Below, piece by piece: positions 12,001 to 27,705 of a DNA stretch of 64,000 nt (its first letter is position 1; every line of letters starts with the position of its first letter). The stretch is from Tetrahymena elliotti 4EA (lineage: Eukaryota; Ciliophora; Oligohymenophorea; Hymenostomatida; Tetrahymenidae), in NCBI GenBank assembly GCA_000231825.2, contig JH720337.1, forward strand, positions 479,122 to 543,121. The letters are read 5' to 3'. A program made the translations under genes and the position numbers. The notes under the pieces were generated by a model that worked only from the letters and a program-made list of their open reading frames with translations, was not told the DNA's origin and did not search any database.

Positions 12001-13633
12001 AAACCTCTTCTATATTTATTTTTTTAATAAAAGTTGTTATCAAATATACATTAGTAAATATGGAATAAATTAATATATTTTGAAAATTTATTTATGTATT
12101 TTACCTTCGTTCTTAGGAGGATATCCTTATTTCATCTCAGGGCGTTTACTTTGTTCTTCTTAATTTAGTTTATAAAAGAAATTTCAAATATTTTATATCA
12201 TAGGAATAATAAATTATGAAATAAATGTTTTTGATTTATTACCTTTTGTGTAAGGAGGAATAATATTTGGATCTTAAAAATTGGGCTTATAAAAGTGATT
12301 TAAAACTTTATCTGGATCAGAATAGATAAATATACAGTGCTAATTCCTTGGAGCATCATAATAAACTATTTCTTTTATCTTACGATTAAAAGCCCATTCA
12401 CAGTAATAGTAGGATCCATCTGGAAAATAAAGTCTGCCTTTTCCTTGAAATTAAAATTTGAAAGCTAAATATTTTTAAGTCATAATAAAGTAGTTACCAT
12501 GCTTAAAACCTTCCATAAACTCTCCTTCATAGTAGAACTCAGGTTTTTCAGTAAAATAAGAAAACTCCTCATTTGCATTTTCCTCTTCTTTTTAATTTAA
12601 CTGCTAATTGCTATCTATATCCTGTAAACTATTTATAGCAAGGGATTCCTTTAACTAAATATTTCTTTTTAACCTTTCAGTTGCTTCTTTATCATTTATA
12701 TAACCTTTTTTTATTGGCTTTATGCTTTGAATTTATTCTATTGAGTAAGCACAGTGTACTCCAAACCCACAAGGGACACCTTTAGTTTACAATTAATCAA
12801 TTTTAAAAAATATTCATTCACATATTGTTAATATTATCAAGATAAATCAAGGTTTTTGATAAAATCAATTTAACTTAACATTTATTAAAGTATCATAATC
12901 CAACTAAGTTAAAATTACCATTCACAAAATCTCCTTCATAATAACTACCATCAGGATATGTAAGCTTTCCTTTACCATGCTTATAATTATTTCTAAATTC
13001 ACCAACATAAATAGCTTCTTTTATATACTTTTCAGTACCAAACCCATGCTTCTTTCCCTCAAAAAAAGTTCCTAATATAATATTTTAAACATACCAAATA
13101 TCTAATTAAAGAATCTAAATACAATAAATGAAATAATTACCTTCGTAAGAGTAAGTGGACTACTTTTTTTTCCTATTTTTACTTGAATCACTTCCCTTTT
13201 CACCATCAACATAATAAAATAAATTTCTATTTAAGAGATAACCTTTTCCATGAAATTTATCATCTTTATATTCTCCTTCGTAAATATCTCCATTTGTAAA
13301 TGTCTCTATTCCTGCCTTCTTTTTGTTTTTTTCGAAGATACCATTAAAGTAGCATTTTGTTTTTACTTGATAGAGAATACCTTCTCCGTGATACATATCA
13401 TCTTAAAAGTATCCTTCATACAATGTTTGGTCTATTTGATAATTTTTTTAACAATAGAGGTGTTTTAACTAATATCATATTTTAATAAATTTACTTTCAT
13501 AGTCATTTTATACACCTTTTCCATCACGCTTTCCATTCAAAAACTAACCAGTATAATTTATCTTTCCACTAGTAACTGTCTACTAATATCTTTATTCTTT
13601 TCCTTAGTTGGGAATCTTACTTTCTACGTCCAT
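9034..13633 (-). CDS. MORN-repeat protein fused to an inactive calpain-like domain
   Basis: Intron-rich gene (at least 11 introns) encoding roughly 1,050 residues. The N-terminal third holds about eight MORN repeats (YEGEYKDDKFHGKGY, YVGEFRNNYKHGKGKLTY, YEGDFVNGVPCGFG), which in other proteins bind membranes or act as scaffolds. After two short PP-containing exons comes a calpain-type fold: NQLSDYQLVACIEALSKFP aligns with the calpain QLGDCWFLAAL block, FVKLYIEGQWKEIIIDD with the following strand pair, and VLQKAVCKTQNSYF with the LLEKAYAKLxGSY block. The catalytic Cys position carries Tyr (SDYQ for GDCW), the His block GHAY reads NNYPFIVMDV, and no NPWG block is seen, so it should not be a protease. 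C2/domain-III-like strands (KYFFSFNLNLPAKILINVEQ) and an acidic tail follow. Start: ATG at 13633 (MDVESKIPNQ). A 48-nt segment near 10205-10252 could be intron or exon, as both readings stay in frame. Confidence 0.82.
11950..12158 (-). repeat. Two similar mini-exons inside the MORN/calpain gene
   Basis: Exons 12158-12105 (54 nt) and 12009-11950 (60 nt) both begin in the same phase with AAGA, both are multiples of three, and both end on a GGATATCCTCC stretch encoding GYPP followed by KNE or NNK. They encode 18 and 20 residues. The preceding larger exon also ends in a related IIPPYTK. This looks like duplication of a short exon together with its intron. Confidence 0.6.
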
Positions 13634-13978
13634 ATCTTTAAAATAAATACTAAACTTAACTCTAAATTTATTATTATTATTAATAGTGTATTGATTAAAG
13701 CTTATTTTATTTTAAGTTGCTTTTTTTATAAGAATATATAAGAATCCGTTTATAATCTAATTTTTACTTCTTAGACTTATTCAACATAAATAATTTCATT
13801 AATTCACTCATACTATATTACTATTGATATTTTTATTCTATGTAAAAAATGGTAATTTCTTTTTAGAAAAATAAATAATTTTAATATTTCTTGAATTTAT
13901 TTAATAAAGTAAATTTTATACTATGTAAATAAATAGATCACAAAATAAATCATTTATTTATTAAAATTTGAATAAAAA
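13634..13978. other. Short intergenic spacer
   Basis: 345 bp of AT-rich DNA between the start of the MORN/calpain gene and the stop of the AAA ATPase gene. Nothing recognisable; it should contain the promoter of the former. Confidence 0.5.
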
Positions 13979-16581
<2,603 letters not shown>

Positions 16582-17369
16582 TTATTTTGTTGATTTTAAT
16601 TTAGAAATGATAAATTTATAATTATTATTGCTATATCTTCTTTACTTATCAAAATAACTTTAGTAATTGATATTTTAATATTTTACTTAGTAGAAATCTT
16701 ATTTTTCAGGCTATCAATATACCTCACGTTCTCTACTTTATTTTATTCCTACTCACTATATTAAATTGATAATTTAATATAGGATTTATCTATTAATTCT
16801 CAAACACCATATGATTATTCTAAATAAAACAGATTTTATGTATTCATATATTCTACTTTCAATTTTTCTTAATAATAACTAAGATCTTCAAATTACAATC
16901 AACAAATTTGCATCATTATTGCTTCCCATAAAATCCATAGTTGGAAGAAAAAAAAACAAAATTCAATATATAAATGTAATAGAATTAATAAAATTATTTG
17001 TAATTTATTAGTTTAAGACAATAAATATTGTAAATTAAAAATATTATTATTTTTTTAATATGAAAGATTTATCAGACATCAAAATAACTTGATTTGTCAT
17101 AGAAGTAAAAATATATATAATTTCAAATTTTTCTCATAATTATGATTAATAGTCTACATCTGTGTTTTTTATTAGAAAGTTTTACTTGTATTTATAATAT
17201 TTATCTAGAATAATACCAAACTATTTTTGAAGAGAAATATAATAAATTTGTTAAATTTATTTGATATTTTGTAGGAAAAATAAAATAATTAGGATTACAA
17301 ACAAAAATAAATAATTTAAGTTGGAACAAATGGAAATCTTTTATTTTAGATATTTTAAGTTAAAGAAAG
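16582..17369. other. Intergenic spacer
   Basis: AT-rich, no frame worth calling. It lies upstream of the AAA ATPase and downstream of the stop of the membrane-protein gene, so it should hold one promoter and one 3' end. Confidence 0.5.
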
Positions 17370-18419
17370 TCATTTTAATGTGTTTTCTTCATCTTCCTCC
17401 CAATATTATTTAATCATTTCATATTTCCTTGAATTCATGCTTCTAAAAACGAAAGTAATGGAGTATAAAAGGAGGGCTAATACTAAAAAGCCCATAATTA
17501 AAAGTTTAACCATTTATTTACCCTTACTATTGCTTCCAATTAATATGCTAAATAATTTTCCATAGAATGTATCTTATTTTTATGTTACAACATTTCCAAA
17601 TGAATTTGACCAATTAATAAAAATGTTAATAGGAGTTTATTCTTTACTTTCAAATGTAATAACATACTGCATTACTCCTTTTCTTTTATATCCAATTTGG
17701 AAAGATTCTTTATCAACCAATACTTATTCTAGCATCTATTAACTGTTTTAAATTAATTATTATATTGGTATCGCTTGATGTGATAATGAAACAGAACTGT
17801 CTGCTAAAGGTAATTCTTCATTTAACTTATTAATTTTAAGGTTTGTTTAACCAGAACTCAAACGAGTATTAAGCAAAAAGAAATCTGATGTTTCGATGAT
17901 AAAGCTTATTGTACTATCTTAGGAGGGTAAAAGGAATCTCATGGTTTAATTCGCTTTTAAATAGATTCTATCTGATACTGCAACTAATTTATATTTAGTG
18001 CTTTAATGAGCTTCTATTGTAACTATGAATTTTTATCTGATTTCAAATTTTTTCAATTTGTTTGCTAATTTATTAGTTTAAGCATCTTGAAAGAGGTTTT
18101 AAAGATCTATATTAATTTAATTCTCTCTGATATCATAGTCTTCGGTTTCACTAAATATGCTAGAATGCCATCTATAATTATCTACTGTAGAATTCATATA
18201 GTTTTTAGTTTTATTATATAAATCAACTCCAAATTACACTCTTCCATATCTCAAATTTAATTATATAATCAAATTGCTTATTTTTCCAGTATCGCTAATG
18301 ATAAAAGATTCTCTATGCTAAGAATGTATTATTGATTCTATGGGAGCTCCTAATTCTAATATACTAAAGCATATTCCTTTTATGATAAGGATGTTGATAA
18401 AAAATACTATTTTGTTCAT
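17370..18419 (-). CDS. Single-exon type I membrane protein, unknown
   Basis: An uninterrupted frame of 349 residues from ATG to TGA. It begins with a clear signal peptide (MNKIVFFINILIIKGICFS), continues as a lumenal or extracellular domain of about 275 residues with several N-x-S/T sites (YNKTKNYMNST, KANQTM, NWSNS), then one membrane span (MVKLLIMGFLVLALLLYSI) and a cytosolic tail of about 30 residues ending EEDEENTLK. The topology is that of a type I protein of the secretory pathway. A distant resemblance in layout to p24-type cargo receptors is possible but the lumenal domain is too long and no sequence motif supports it. Family not recognised. Confidence 0.75.
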
Positions 18420-18752
18420 TTTTTAATTTTATCAAATATTTCTAAATAAAAACAATACGTTTTGAGAATTATTTGATTATTTAAACAAAGAAGAAGATTT
18501 TCTTTTTGTATTTTTTGATAAGTTCTTACTTAATTTGAGAAGATTTTTTTCTGATAATTCAACAAAAAACATCCAATTTTTTAACAATAAGATTCATTCA
18601 CTTTAATTTTAATCATCATAATGTTTAAAAGATTTTTAAGAGATAAAAATTTCTGTATTATTAAAATAATATTTTTATAAACTTTAAAAAAATATATTTA
18701 TTTTAGATTTATAATACAAATGATATACATAAAATAAAATCGTTAAAATAAA
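18420..18752. other. Short intergenic spacer
   Basis: 333 bp of AT-rich DNA, nothing recognisable. It should include the promoter of the single-pass membrane protein gene. Confidence 0.45.
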
Positions 18753-21700
18753 TCAATTTTATTATTTAGATATTTGCTTCAGTTAAGAAATAGTTTTTTT
18801 TAATGCATTTGGACTCTTTTTACAAGGTCCTAAATATCTCTTAACTATAAAATCTTCATAAAGAATCATTCCAAATCCAAAGCAAATAGCTATAACTAAT
18901 TAGATTCCCATAAATTTATCATGAATAACAATCTCTTTGTCTAAATCTAAAGATTTGTCACCAGACTACTCAGGCATTAGATAGAGAAAGAAAATATAAA
19001 TAAAAATGGCTAACAATCCAGCTAAAAGAATTTTATTTTAGTATATTCTTTGCTTGATAGGATAAGATAAATATAAGCTTATTAAAATAAAGTTAAATGC
19101 TAGGACTGTGGTTAAGAAAATGACACCAACTGCTTATCCCTCTAGAATAAACTAATCATCCTTAGGAATTTCAGTATTAGCAATATACCAGTGTTAGCTT
19201 TTTAGATAGAAATAGCTTACTAAAAGTTATCCAGTAGAGATAATTATAAGACCAATCACACTGAAAAAATTCTCAATACCTTTATCAAGTAAAAAATATA
19301 AAGAAAATTTTTTTTATTAAAAAAGAATGAAAAAAATACCCATCATGTTGGTAATCTATCTATAAGGTGTAAGCTCATCAAGAGGCTTACATAAAGAGAG
19401 CATCAAAAACAATGGTACTATTTGAAAGTAATTTTAGAAAACAATTTAAAAATTAGACAAATGAGAAAGCTATAAAATTAAGATTGAAGCTCCAACAAAC
19501 TTAAGCATATTCATAGTTAAATAATTCCTATTTATTTTAATGTGATAGATATCAATAAAGCTTTTATACAAATAATATTATGTTACTTATAAATTTCAAT
19601 CATATTACTAAGAGTGCATCTCCCTTCAGCTAAAACTTTGATAACGCATTCCAAACTACTTTCAGAGTAAGAAAATGGTGAAGAGTAAGACGCATCTGTT
19701 TTTGTAAATGATATACCTATTTTTTTTTATTTTATTTTAATTTAATTAAAATGTTAAGCCTGAATAAAAAATGAGTCAATTACCAACATCAGCTTGCTTA
19801 ATTGCTGAGCAATCATTAGCTCCATCTCCAATCATTCCAACTTTCTCATTCAAAACTGTTTGTAACTAATAAATAATATCAGCTTTTTGCTTAGGCTTAC
19901 ATCTAGAAAATACAGTTGCTGTTGTTAAAAGATTTTTTAGAATTAATTTTTCATCTGATGCATCCTGATTTTTCAAGCTATCATGAACCTCTTCTAAGAA
20001 TTTTCCTGTTATTCCTAGAGAATACTTTTGAATTTCTTGGGATGCTAAGAATTTGAGAGGATTTTAAATCTTTTCTTATGTAGATTAAACATAACAATCA
20101 CTGATTTAATTACATAAAAGTATATGAGATGGTTCATCTGCTAAGATGTTAGCTTCCTTAGCACATTAAACAGTTGTTAAAAGATTATCACCAGAAATAA
20201 CTTTGCATTAAATGCTTCCATTTTATAAACGTATAATGACTTCACTTGTATCAACCTTCAATTTATTTTCTAAAACAAATAAACCCAAAAATTATATTTC
20301 ACTCTCAACCTCATTTCTTAAATATTCTTTACTATCTATTTCTCTATATCCAAAAGCAATAACTCTCAAACCTTTATTTGTAAGGTCATTTAGTATTTTA
20401 TTGTAATTATTTTAATCTATACTATTTTTGTTGCACATTTCAAATATTTTTTCAGGTGAACCTTTGACGATTCCATATATTTTTTATGTTTATTCGTCAG
20501 TCATTATAACAGTCATTCTTTGCATTGAACTTTCGAATTCCCATACTTTTTAGACTGTTAAAAGAGAATTATCACTCTCTCTTAAGACCTTAAATTTGTA
20601 TTCTTTTGATTCTTCAGGTAAAATTTTATATTAAGAAAACTCTAACATTCTTATATCTAATTCATCACCTAAATTCTCTCCATTTACTAAATACACTCCA
20701 TGACATGATGCAAAGAATTTGTGCAACAATTTCTCTTTTTCACCTATTATTTTTTTATTTGATTTTTAGATAATTATAAATTATAGAAATTATTTACTTT
20801 CAAAGGCCAATTATTTCTTAATTTAAGTGCATTAATAATCAGTATAGCCATAAATCTCCATAGAATCGTTTGTAAGAGTTCCTGTTTTATCAAAGCACAT
20901 TATAGATACATCACCAGCTATGACAACTTTAGAAGGATCAGTAGCAAGAATCTTTTTTCTACCCAATCTAAGTAAAGAAATAGTTTAGCAGATACTAAAA
21001 AAAATGGGAAGAGCAGGAGGTATAATCCAAGTTAAAATATCAAATATTCTGTAAATGATAAGAACAGTTGGAAGATTCACATCAATCACAAAGTAAAGTT
21101 CAATAAGGTATGATATCATTGCTATGCAAATGAGAACCAAAATAAAGTAAATACCATTTCTATAAAAACTGAACTCAATTTATTTAGGATAAAGCATCGC
21201 TCTAAACATGCTTCCTCTAAATGAAGTATATCCAGTTCTTAAAGCAACACCATAAATTTATTCACCTTTAATTTATACTACCCTTGTTCCTTCAAATAAT
21301 ACATTATTTTTCATTATTTGAATATTAAAATAGTGATCCTATTATTCATTTTCTTGTATACTTTTCTTTGGAACTGGAATAGATTCACCTTTAAATTAAA
21401 AATAAACATCAAAAAGATATTTTGGAAGTCGAATTTTAAATATTATAAAAATGAATAATTAATATAATTTACCAGTAAGGGAACTTTCATTCACTAAGAC
21501 ATCCCCACTGAGGAGGAGAGAATCGCATGGGAGTTACATATTATTTTAATAATAAAATACATCTCCTGGAAGTAAATCTACAGAACTAATAACTTGATCT
21601 TAACCATTTCTAATAACTTTAAGTTTTAGATCAATTTTAGCAAATTTTTTCAACTTATTCATAGATAGTCTAAGTAAGTAGTAGTTAATTAAAGTAATTG

Positions 21701-22391
21701 CAATAGAAACACAAATCATTACAATAGCAAATTAAAGGAAACCTTCTAAAATCCAAAATAGCACACTAATGTACTAAAAAATGTAGAAAATTTTAGTCAG
21801 TACATCGACTAAATATTCAAAGAGAGTTGGAATAGGAACATGAATTTCACAGTTTCCATATTTCTTCAAATGAGTTTCTACTTTATGGCTATTCAAACCT
21901 AAACAGTATAGCTTGCTAATTTCACTTATAGTTTGTTTTTCAATTTAATGATAATAAATAGGATAAAAAGATTTTTTATTTCCATCATCAAAATACTAAT
22001 ATTTCATGTGGCGATTTATGAACTAAATATAAGTATTATTTTTGCTTTTAATTTTTTTTACTATCTCCTGGCTTCCATCAAAGTTGGTAATTAAAAAGTG
22101 AGTGGATTAAGTAATATTAGACCTATTATAAATAGATTTTAATCTGATTCTCAATGAATTTCTCAATATCAATGCATATATTGTGCCTGTTATGATTGAT
22201 AGGAGAATACTGAGTACTACTTTAGAGCTAGAAATTTAATATGCTTCTATTTTGATTACTTTTTGATCACCTTCAACTTCACAGTTCTCAATAGAAATTT
22301 AATTGAAATCGCTCTAGGTCTGTAGTAATTTACTAGAAGCGTAAGCATCAGTATTCATTTCATTATCTAATTTACTTTTTTCAGTGAGCAT
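18753..22391 (-). CDS. P5B-type transport ATPase, copy A
   Basis: P-type ATPase of the P5B group (ATP13A2/Ypk9-like; animal ATP13A2 exports polyamines from lysosomes). Multi-exon, roughly 1,100 residues. In order: N-terminal hydrophobic hairpin (SSKVVLSILLSIITGTIYAL), the actuator loop NESSLTGESIPVP, M4 with PPALP (WIIPPALPIFFSIC), the phosphorylation site CFDKTGTLTND, the hinge GMIGDGANDCSAIKQADVGI, then TM helices and a tail ending RYLGPCKKSPNALKKT. PPALP in M4 marks P5B as opposed to P5A (PPELP). All catalytic motifs are intact. The first intron splits LTG|ES and is 84 nt (21389-21472). It is the downstream-most of three paralogues in the same orientation. Start: ATG at 22391 (MLTEKSKLDNE); the frame upstream stays open for about 25 coding-like codons without another ATG, so an extra 5' exon is possible. 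Confidence 0.88.
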
Positions 22392-23699
22392 AGTAGCAGG
22401 ATACTTATGGTTTTATGTAAAGGTATATTGTGATAAACAAGATATCTTTCTTACTTTTTTATGAACTGATAAGTTTCATACTATTTATAAAAAATTAATT
22501 ATTTAGTTTTGATGAATCTTAATTTAAAATTCTAATGTTTAATCTTACTCCTTGAACTACCAAAGAAATCTTTTATTCAATTTATCAAAATTTTGACTGC
22601 AATTTTATATGTATTAAAGTATCTGAGATATTATAATCAACTAAAATTAATACCACTCTATTTAATACCATAAAAATTACTAAATTTTGTTAATGAATAA
22701 ATTTTATATGAAAAGATGTATAGTTTTTAGCAGAAACCATATTCAAACAGTTACTATTAGCTGAAGTAATAAAAATCTAATAATTTTTGAGATATCAATA
22801 GACCATAATAATTTCAACGTCTTAATATTTATGAAAATTTTAAATTATTTTAGAAGAAAAAAATCGACTTTAAAGAGTATTTTTTTAATTGATCCTAATT
22901 CAGTAATTATGCTAAACACTAACTGAGTAACATAATCTTAATACCATACTTAATTTTGTTTAATATCTAACAATTTTTATACTTTTATTTTTAGGAAAAA
23001 GTTTGGTTATATAAATTGCTAATTACAGAAAATATCTTTGGGTAAAAGTTAAAAATAGTGATGCGTAAGATTGATATTTAATATATAGAGAAGAAGTATA
23101 ATAAATCAATTTATTAACTATGACTAAGACTGAAAAATATTTAAGCAGAAATAATCAATGAGTGATTACAAATTTTTTGGTTAATTTTTTAGAAAATTAA
23201 TGACAGAAAATAAACTATTTAATTACTTAATGTCTGTCTTCTGATTTTTTGTTATAATATTAATCTATCTTAATATTGTATATTTTTTTTACTTTTATAA
23301 TAATCTTTACCATTAACTAGCTATTAAAAACGCATTTATATAGATTTCTTTTATTTTATCTACAAATCATCAAATAAATAATTTCTATTTAGCAACTTAA
23401 TTTTTTTCCTAACTCAATATAAAAAATATGTTGTAATAATAATCTTATTTCCCATTAAATTTTTTAGTCTGAGCAGAGAAAACGAGTATAAAATAAATCT
23501 ATTAATTAAAGTTGATAGTTTGAGGAATAATATCAATTCCAACAAAAACAGAGATGTATAATACATAATTTAATTATTATTTAAAAAACAAATAAGTGAA
23601 AAGACTACCACTCTTTTAAATAAATAAATTTAGATATTTTTTATAAATTTTGTAACTGAATTAATTTGTTGATAAATAAATAAACTCACAACAATAACT
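22392..23699. other. Spacer between P5B copies A and B
   Basis: 1.3 kb of AT-rich DNA. No frame with coding character. It holds the promoter region of copy A and the 3' end of copy B. Confidence 0.5.
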
Positions 23700-26600
23700 T
23701 CATGAATTAATTTAATTAACTTAACTTTAAATCTATCTAATAGAATTATTTTTTCTTCTTTAAGGTCCAAGATACTTTTTCACTATTAATTCCATGTAAA
23801 CTATCATAGCAGCAGAAAAAGACAGCGCTATTATTAATTATATATGCCTAAACTAAGAATTATTCACTACTGTTTGATCTAAATTTAGAAAATCTTTACC
23901 AAGTTATTCAGGGAACAAATAAAGGAAAATTATGTAGATAAATAAGGAAACCATTAAAGTAAAGAGAGCTTTATTTTAGTAAATCTTTTCTTTGGAAGGG
24001 TATGAAGTGTAAATAGAAAATAGAATAAATATAAACATCATGCACACTGACATGAATAAGGTTGTTATAGCTTATCCCTCAAAAACATATGAATTAGCTT
24101 TAACAAGCTCAGTAGTTTAAATATACCAGCTTTAGCTTCTTAAATGAAAATAAGTTGTTAGAAGTTAGCAAAGGCCAATTATAGCTAATCCAATAACAGT
24201 AAAAAAGTTTTCTAACCCTAATTAATTAAATAAATGGTGAAAAAACATCTTTAGCAAAATTTAAATTATACCCATCATGTTTGAGTCAGTTTTATAAGGA
24301 GCAAGTAATTATTAAGGTTTATTTAAGGATATAAATGCTATCAAAGGTATATATAAAAAATAGTTACTGAAAACTATTTAATTGTTAGACAAAGCACTAA
24401 GTTCTAGAATTAAAATAGAAGCTGAGGTGTATCTCACCCAATTTAAAGTCACATTATACCTTTATCATTTAATTTTTTAATTTAAAAAGAAATAAATATT
24501 TAAGTTTGTTACTTAAAGCACTCTATCATGTTACTTAAAGTACATCTGGCTTCAGCTAATATTTTTATAACACAATCTAAACTTGTTTTTTAAGAAGAAA
24601 AAGGAGAGGAATAAGAAGCGTCAGTTTTAGTAAATGAAATTCCTTTATCAATTTAATAAGAAATAATTTTAATCAATTTTAAAATAATTTATCCCAAATT
24701 TTATTTACCCATATCAGACTGTTTTATTGCTGAACAGTCATTTGCGCCATCCCCAATCATACCGACTTTTTCATCCAAAACTGTCTACAATAAATAAATG
24801 ATTTATGCTTTCTGCTCTGGCTTGCATCTCGAAAATACTGCAGTTTAAGTTAAAAGATTTCTTAAAATCTATTTCTCAACACTCTCAAATTTATTTTCTA
24901 ATTGGCTTAAAATTTCTTCCAAGAATTATCCTGTCAGACCTATTTGGTAATTTTAAGAATCTTTTGAAGAAAGAATATTGAAGGGATCTATCTTTTCTTT
25001 GCTATTTTAAACATAGCAATCATCAAGAGAACTAAAAATTAATATTTAAGTAGGATCATTTTTAAAAATTTAAGCTTCTTTAGCACACTAAACAGTAGTT
25101 AAAAGATTATCTCCTGAAATAATTTTACATCTAATATTACCATTTTGTAATTGCTTTATTACATCGGCTGTGTCTTCTTTTAGCTTATTTATTAATATAA
25201 ATAGTCCGCCAAATTGTATGTCTTACTCAGCCTATTCTCTTAAACATTCTTTACTTGATAGCTCTTTATACCCAAAAGCAATTACTCTCAATCCTTTATT
25301 AGTTAACTCACTTAGCATTTTTTAGTAATATTTTTCATCCAAACTATCTTTATTGCATATTTCAAATAATTTTTCAGGAGAACCTTTGACAACACCATAA
25401 ATTTTTTATGATTACTCATCTTTCATGATAATTGACATCCTTTGCAAAGAACTTTCAAAATCCCATACCTTATAAATAGTTAAACAACAATTATCGCTTT
25501 TTCTTTAAACTCTAAATCTGTAATCTTTAGACTCATCAGATAAAATTTCATATTAAGAAAATTCTAACATTTTAATATCTAACTCATCTCCTAAATTCTC
25601 TCCATTAACTAAATAAACTCCATGGCATGAACCAAAAAATTTATGTAAAAGTTCTTCTTTTTGATCTTATTTAATAAATAAAAGTAAATAAAAAATAAAT
25701 GTTTTTTACGAATATCTTACTTTCTACTTACAATTAATGTTTTATTTATTAACATGTGCTATCACAGTAACCATAAATCTCCATTTAATTCTTTGTTAAT
25801 GTTCCTGTTTTATCAAAGCACATTATAGAAACATCCCCTGCTACAACTACTTTGGCAGAATCTGTTGCAATTACTTTCTTGATTCCCAAGCGTATTAAAG
25901 AGATAGTTTAGCAAATATTTAAAAAAATAGGAAGTGGAGCTGGTATCATCCAAGTTATAGCATCAAAAAATCTATAAATAATAAGAAGTGTTGGTACACT
26001 TATATCAATCATAAAGTAAAGCTCAATAAAGTATACAGTAATTCCCAAAACAATCATAATCAATAAAAAGTAAGTGGCATTTCTATAAAACTTAAAAGAA
26101 ACATGTTTAGGAAAAAGCATAGCTCTGAATATTGTACCTCTAAATGATGTATATCCAGTCCTTAAAACAATTCCATAAACTTATTCACCTTTAATTTATA
26201 TTACTTTTGTCCCCTCATGTAAAATATGATTTTTCATTGTTTCCATATTAAATAGATCATCTTATTATTCATTTTGTTGAATACTAATTTTAGGAATCGG
26301 CACAGATTCACCTATTAATAAGACATGTAAAACATTATTTTCAAAATTTAATTAAGTTTTGCTCATTTAAAAGTTGATAATTTTATTTCTCATCAACCAA
26401 AAATTATTAAAAGTCATTTGATAAAATCGAAAAATACTTTGTAATTTTTATTATTTGAAATCTAATAATAATTTTAAAAAAAAACAAGTGTTGCTTTATT
26501 TTAATTGCATATTTTTGAAAGAAAAAAAAAAAATTATTATTAAAGTCAAAGATAGGAAATATTGATAATGAACATCTTAAATATTCTTAAGGGTTCTTAT

Positions 26601-27705
26601 TATGGATATCTTTAAAATAAGGTAATGAATGATAAATAGGAAAATGTTTATTAATAAAATGAAAATTTTTGGTGGTTTTTGGATAGTTTAAATAAATGAT
26701 AACACAGTAAATATTTCTTTACTGATTCATTATCTACTTAATTGATAATATTGGTTTGTTTAATTAATTTAATAATAATAATAAACCTGTAAGAGAGCTT
26801 TCGTTTACTAAAACATCTCCTCTTAGGAGCAATGAATCACAAGGCATTAGCATATTATTTTAATAAAAGAAGAGATCTCCAGGTAATAAATCTATGCAAT
26901 TAATTGTTTGGGGAGTTCCATTTCTGATAACTTATAAATTTAACTCAATTTAAGCAAATTTTTTGAGTTTATTTAAGCTTGCTCTCAATAAGTAGTAATT
27001 AATGAGAGTTATAGTAATAGAAATGCTAATCATCAAAATAGCAAATTATAGGTAACCTTCTAGTGTCCATATAATCATTGAAATGTATTAAAATAAAAAA
27101 AAAATATTTGTTAGATTATCAAATAAGTACTCAACTAAACTGGGTAAAGGGATATGAATTTCACAACTACCATATTTCTCTAAGTGAGTTTCCACTTTTT
27201 AATTGCTTAACCCATTTGCATGTAACATATTTATGTCTCTTAAAGATTATTTTTCTAACTAGTGATAGTAGACAGGGTAGAAAGATTTAGTTTTACCATC
27301 ATCAAAATATTGATATTTCATGTGTCTATTAATGAATTAAATCTTTTTTTTATCTTTTGTTAAACTTCTACTTATTATTGATTATGACCCATCTTAGTTT
27401 GTAATTAGAAAATGAGTTGCTTCGTTTAGATTACACTTGTTAAAAATGCATCTTAACCTTATCTTCAAAGAGTTTTTTAAGAAAACTCCAAATAAAAAGC
27501 ATGAGAAAAGAACCACAAATGAGCTAAGAATTAATTTAGCTTTAGAAAGTTAGTAGACCTCTATTTTTGTTACTTTTAAATCTCCTTCTACATTAGAATT
27601 TGTAATACTTACTTGATTGAAATCCATCTAAAATGAAGTATCTCTACTTCGAGAGTTAGTGTTTGAGTATTTATCTTCTTCTTTCTTGATTTTTGTTTTA
27701 ATCAT
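23700..27705 (-). CDS. P5B-type transport ATPase, copy B (altered M4 motif)
   Basis: Second paralogue, aligned with copy A along its whole length and sharing the LTG|ES intron. Intact motifs: NESSLTGESVPIPK, CFDKTGTLTKN, GMIGDGANDC. The key difference is in M4, which reads WMIPAPLPIFLNIC, so the P5B signature PPALP has become PAPLP; this is where substrate is bound in P-type ATPases. The C-terminus (KKYLGPQRRKNNSIRQI) differs from copy A. The LTG|ES intron has grown to 475 nt (26312-26786). Start: ATG at 27705 (MIKTKIKKEEDKYSN). No frameshift or in-frame TGA was seen, so it looks functional, perhaps with changed substrate choice. The gene is in the same orientation as A and C. Confidence 0.87.
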
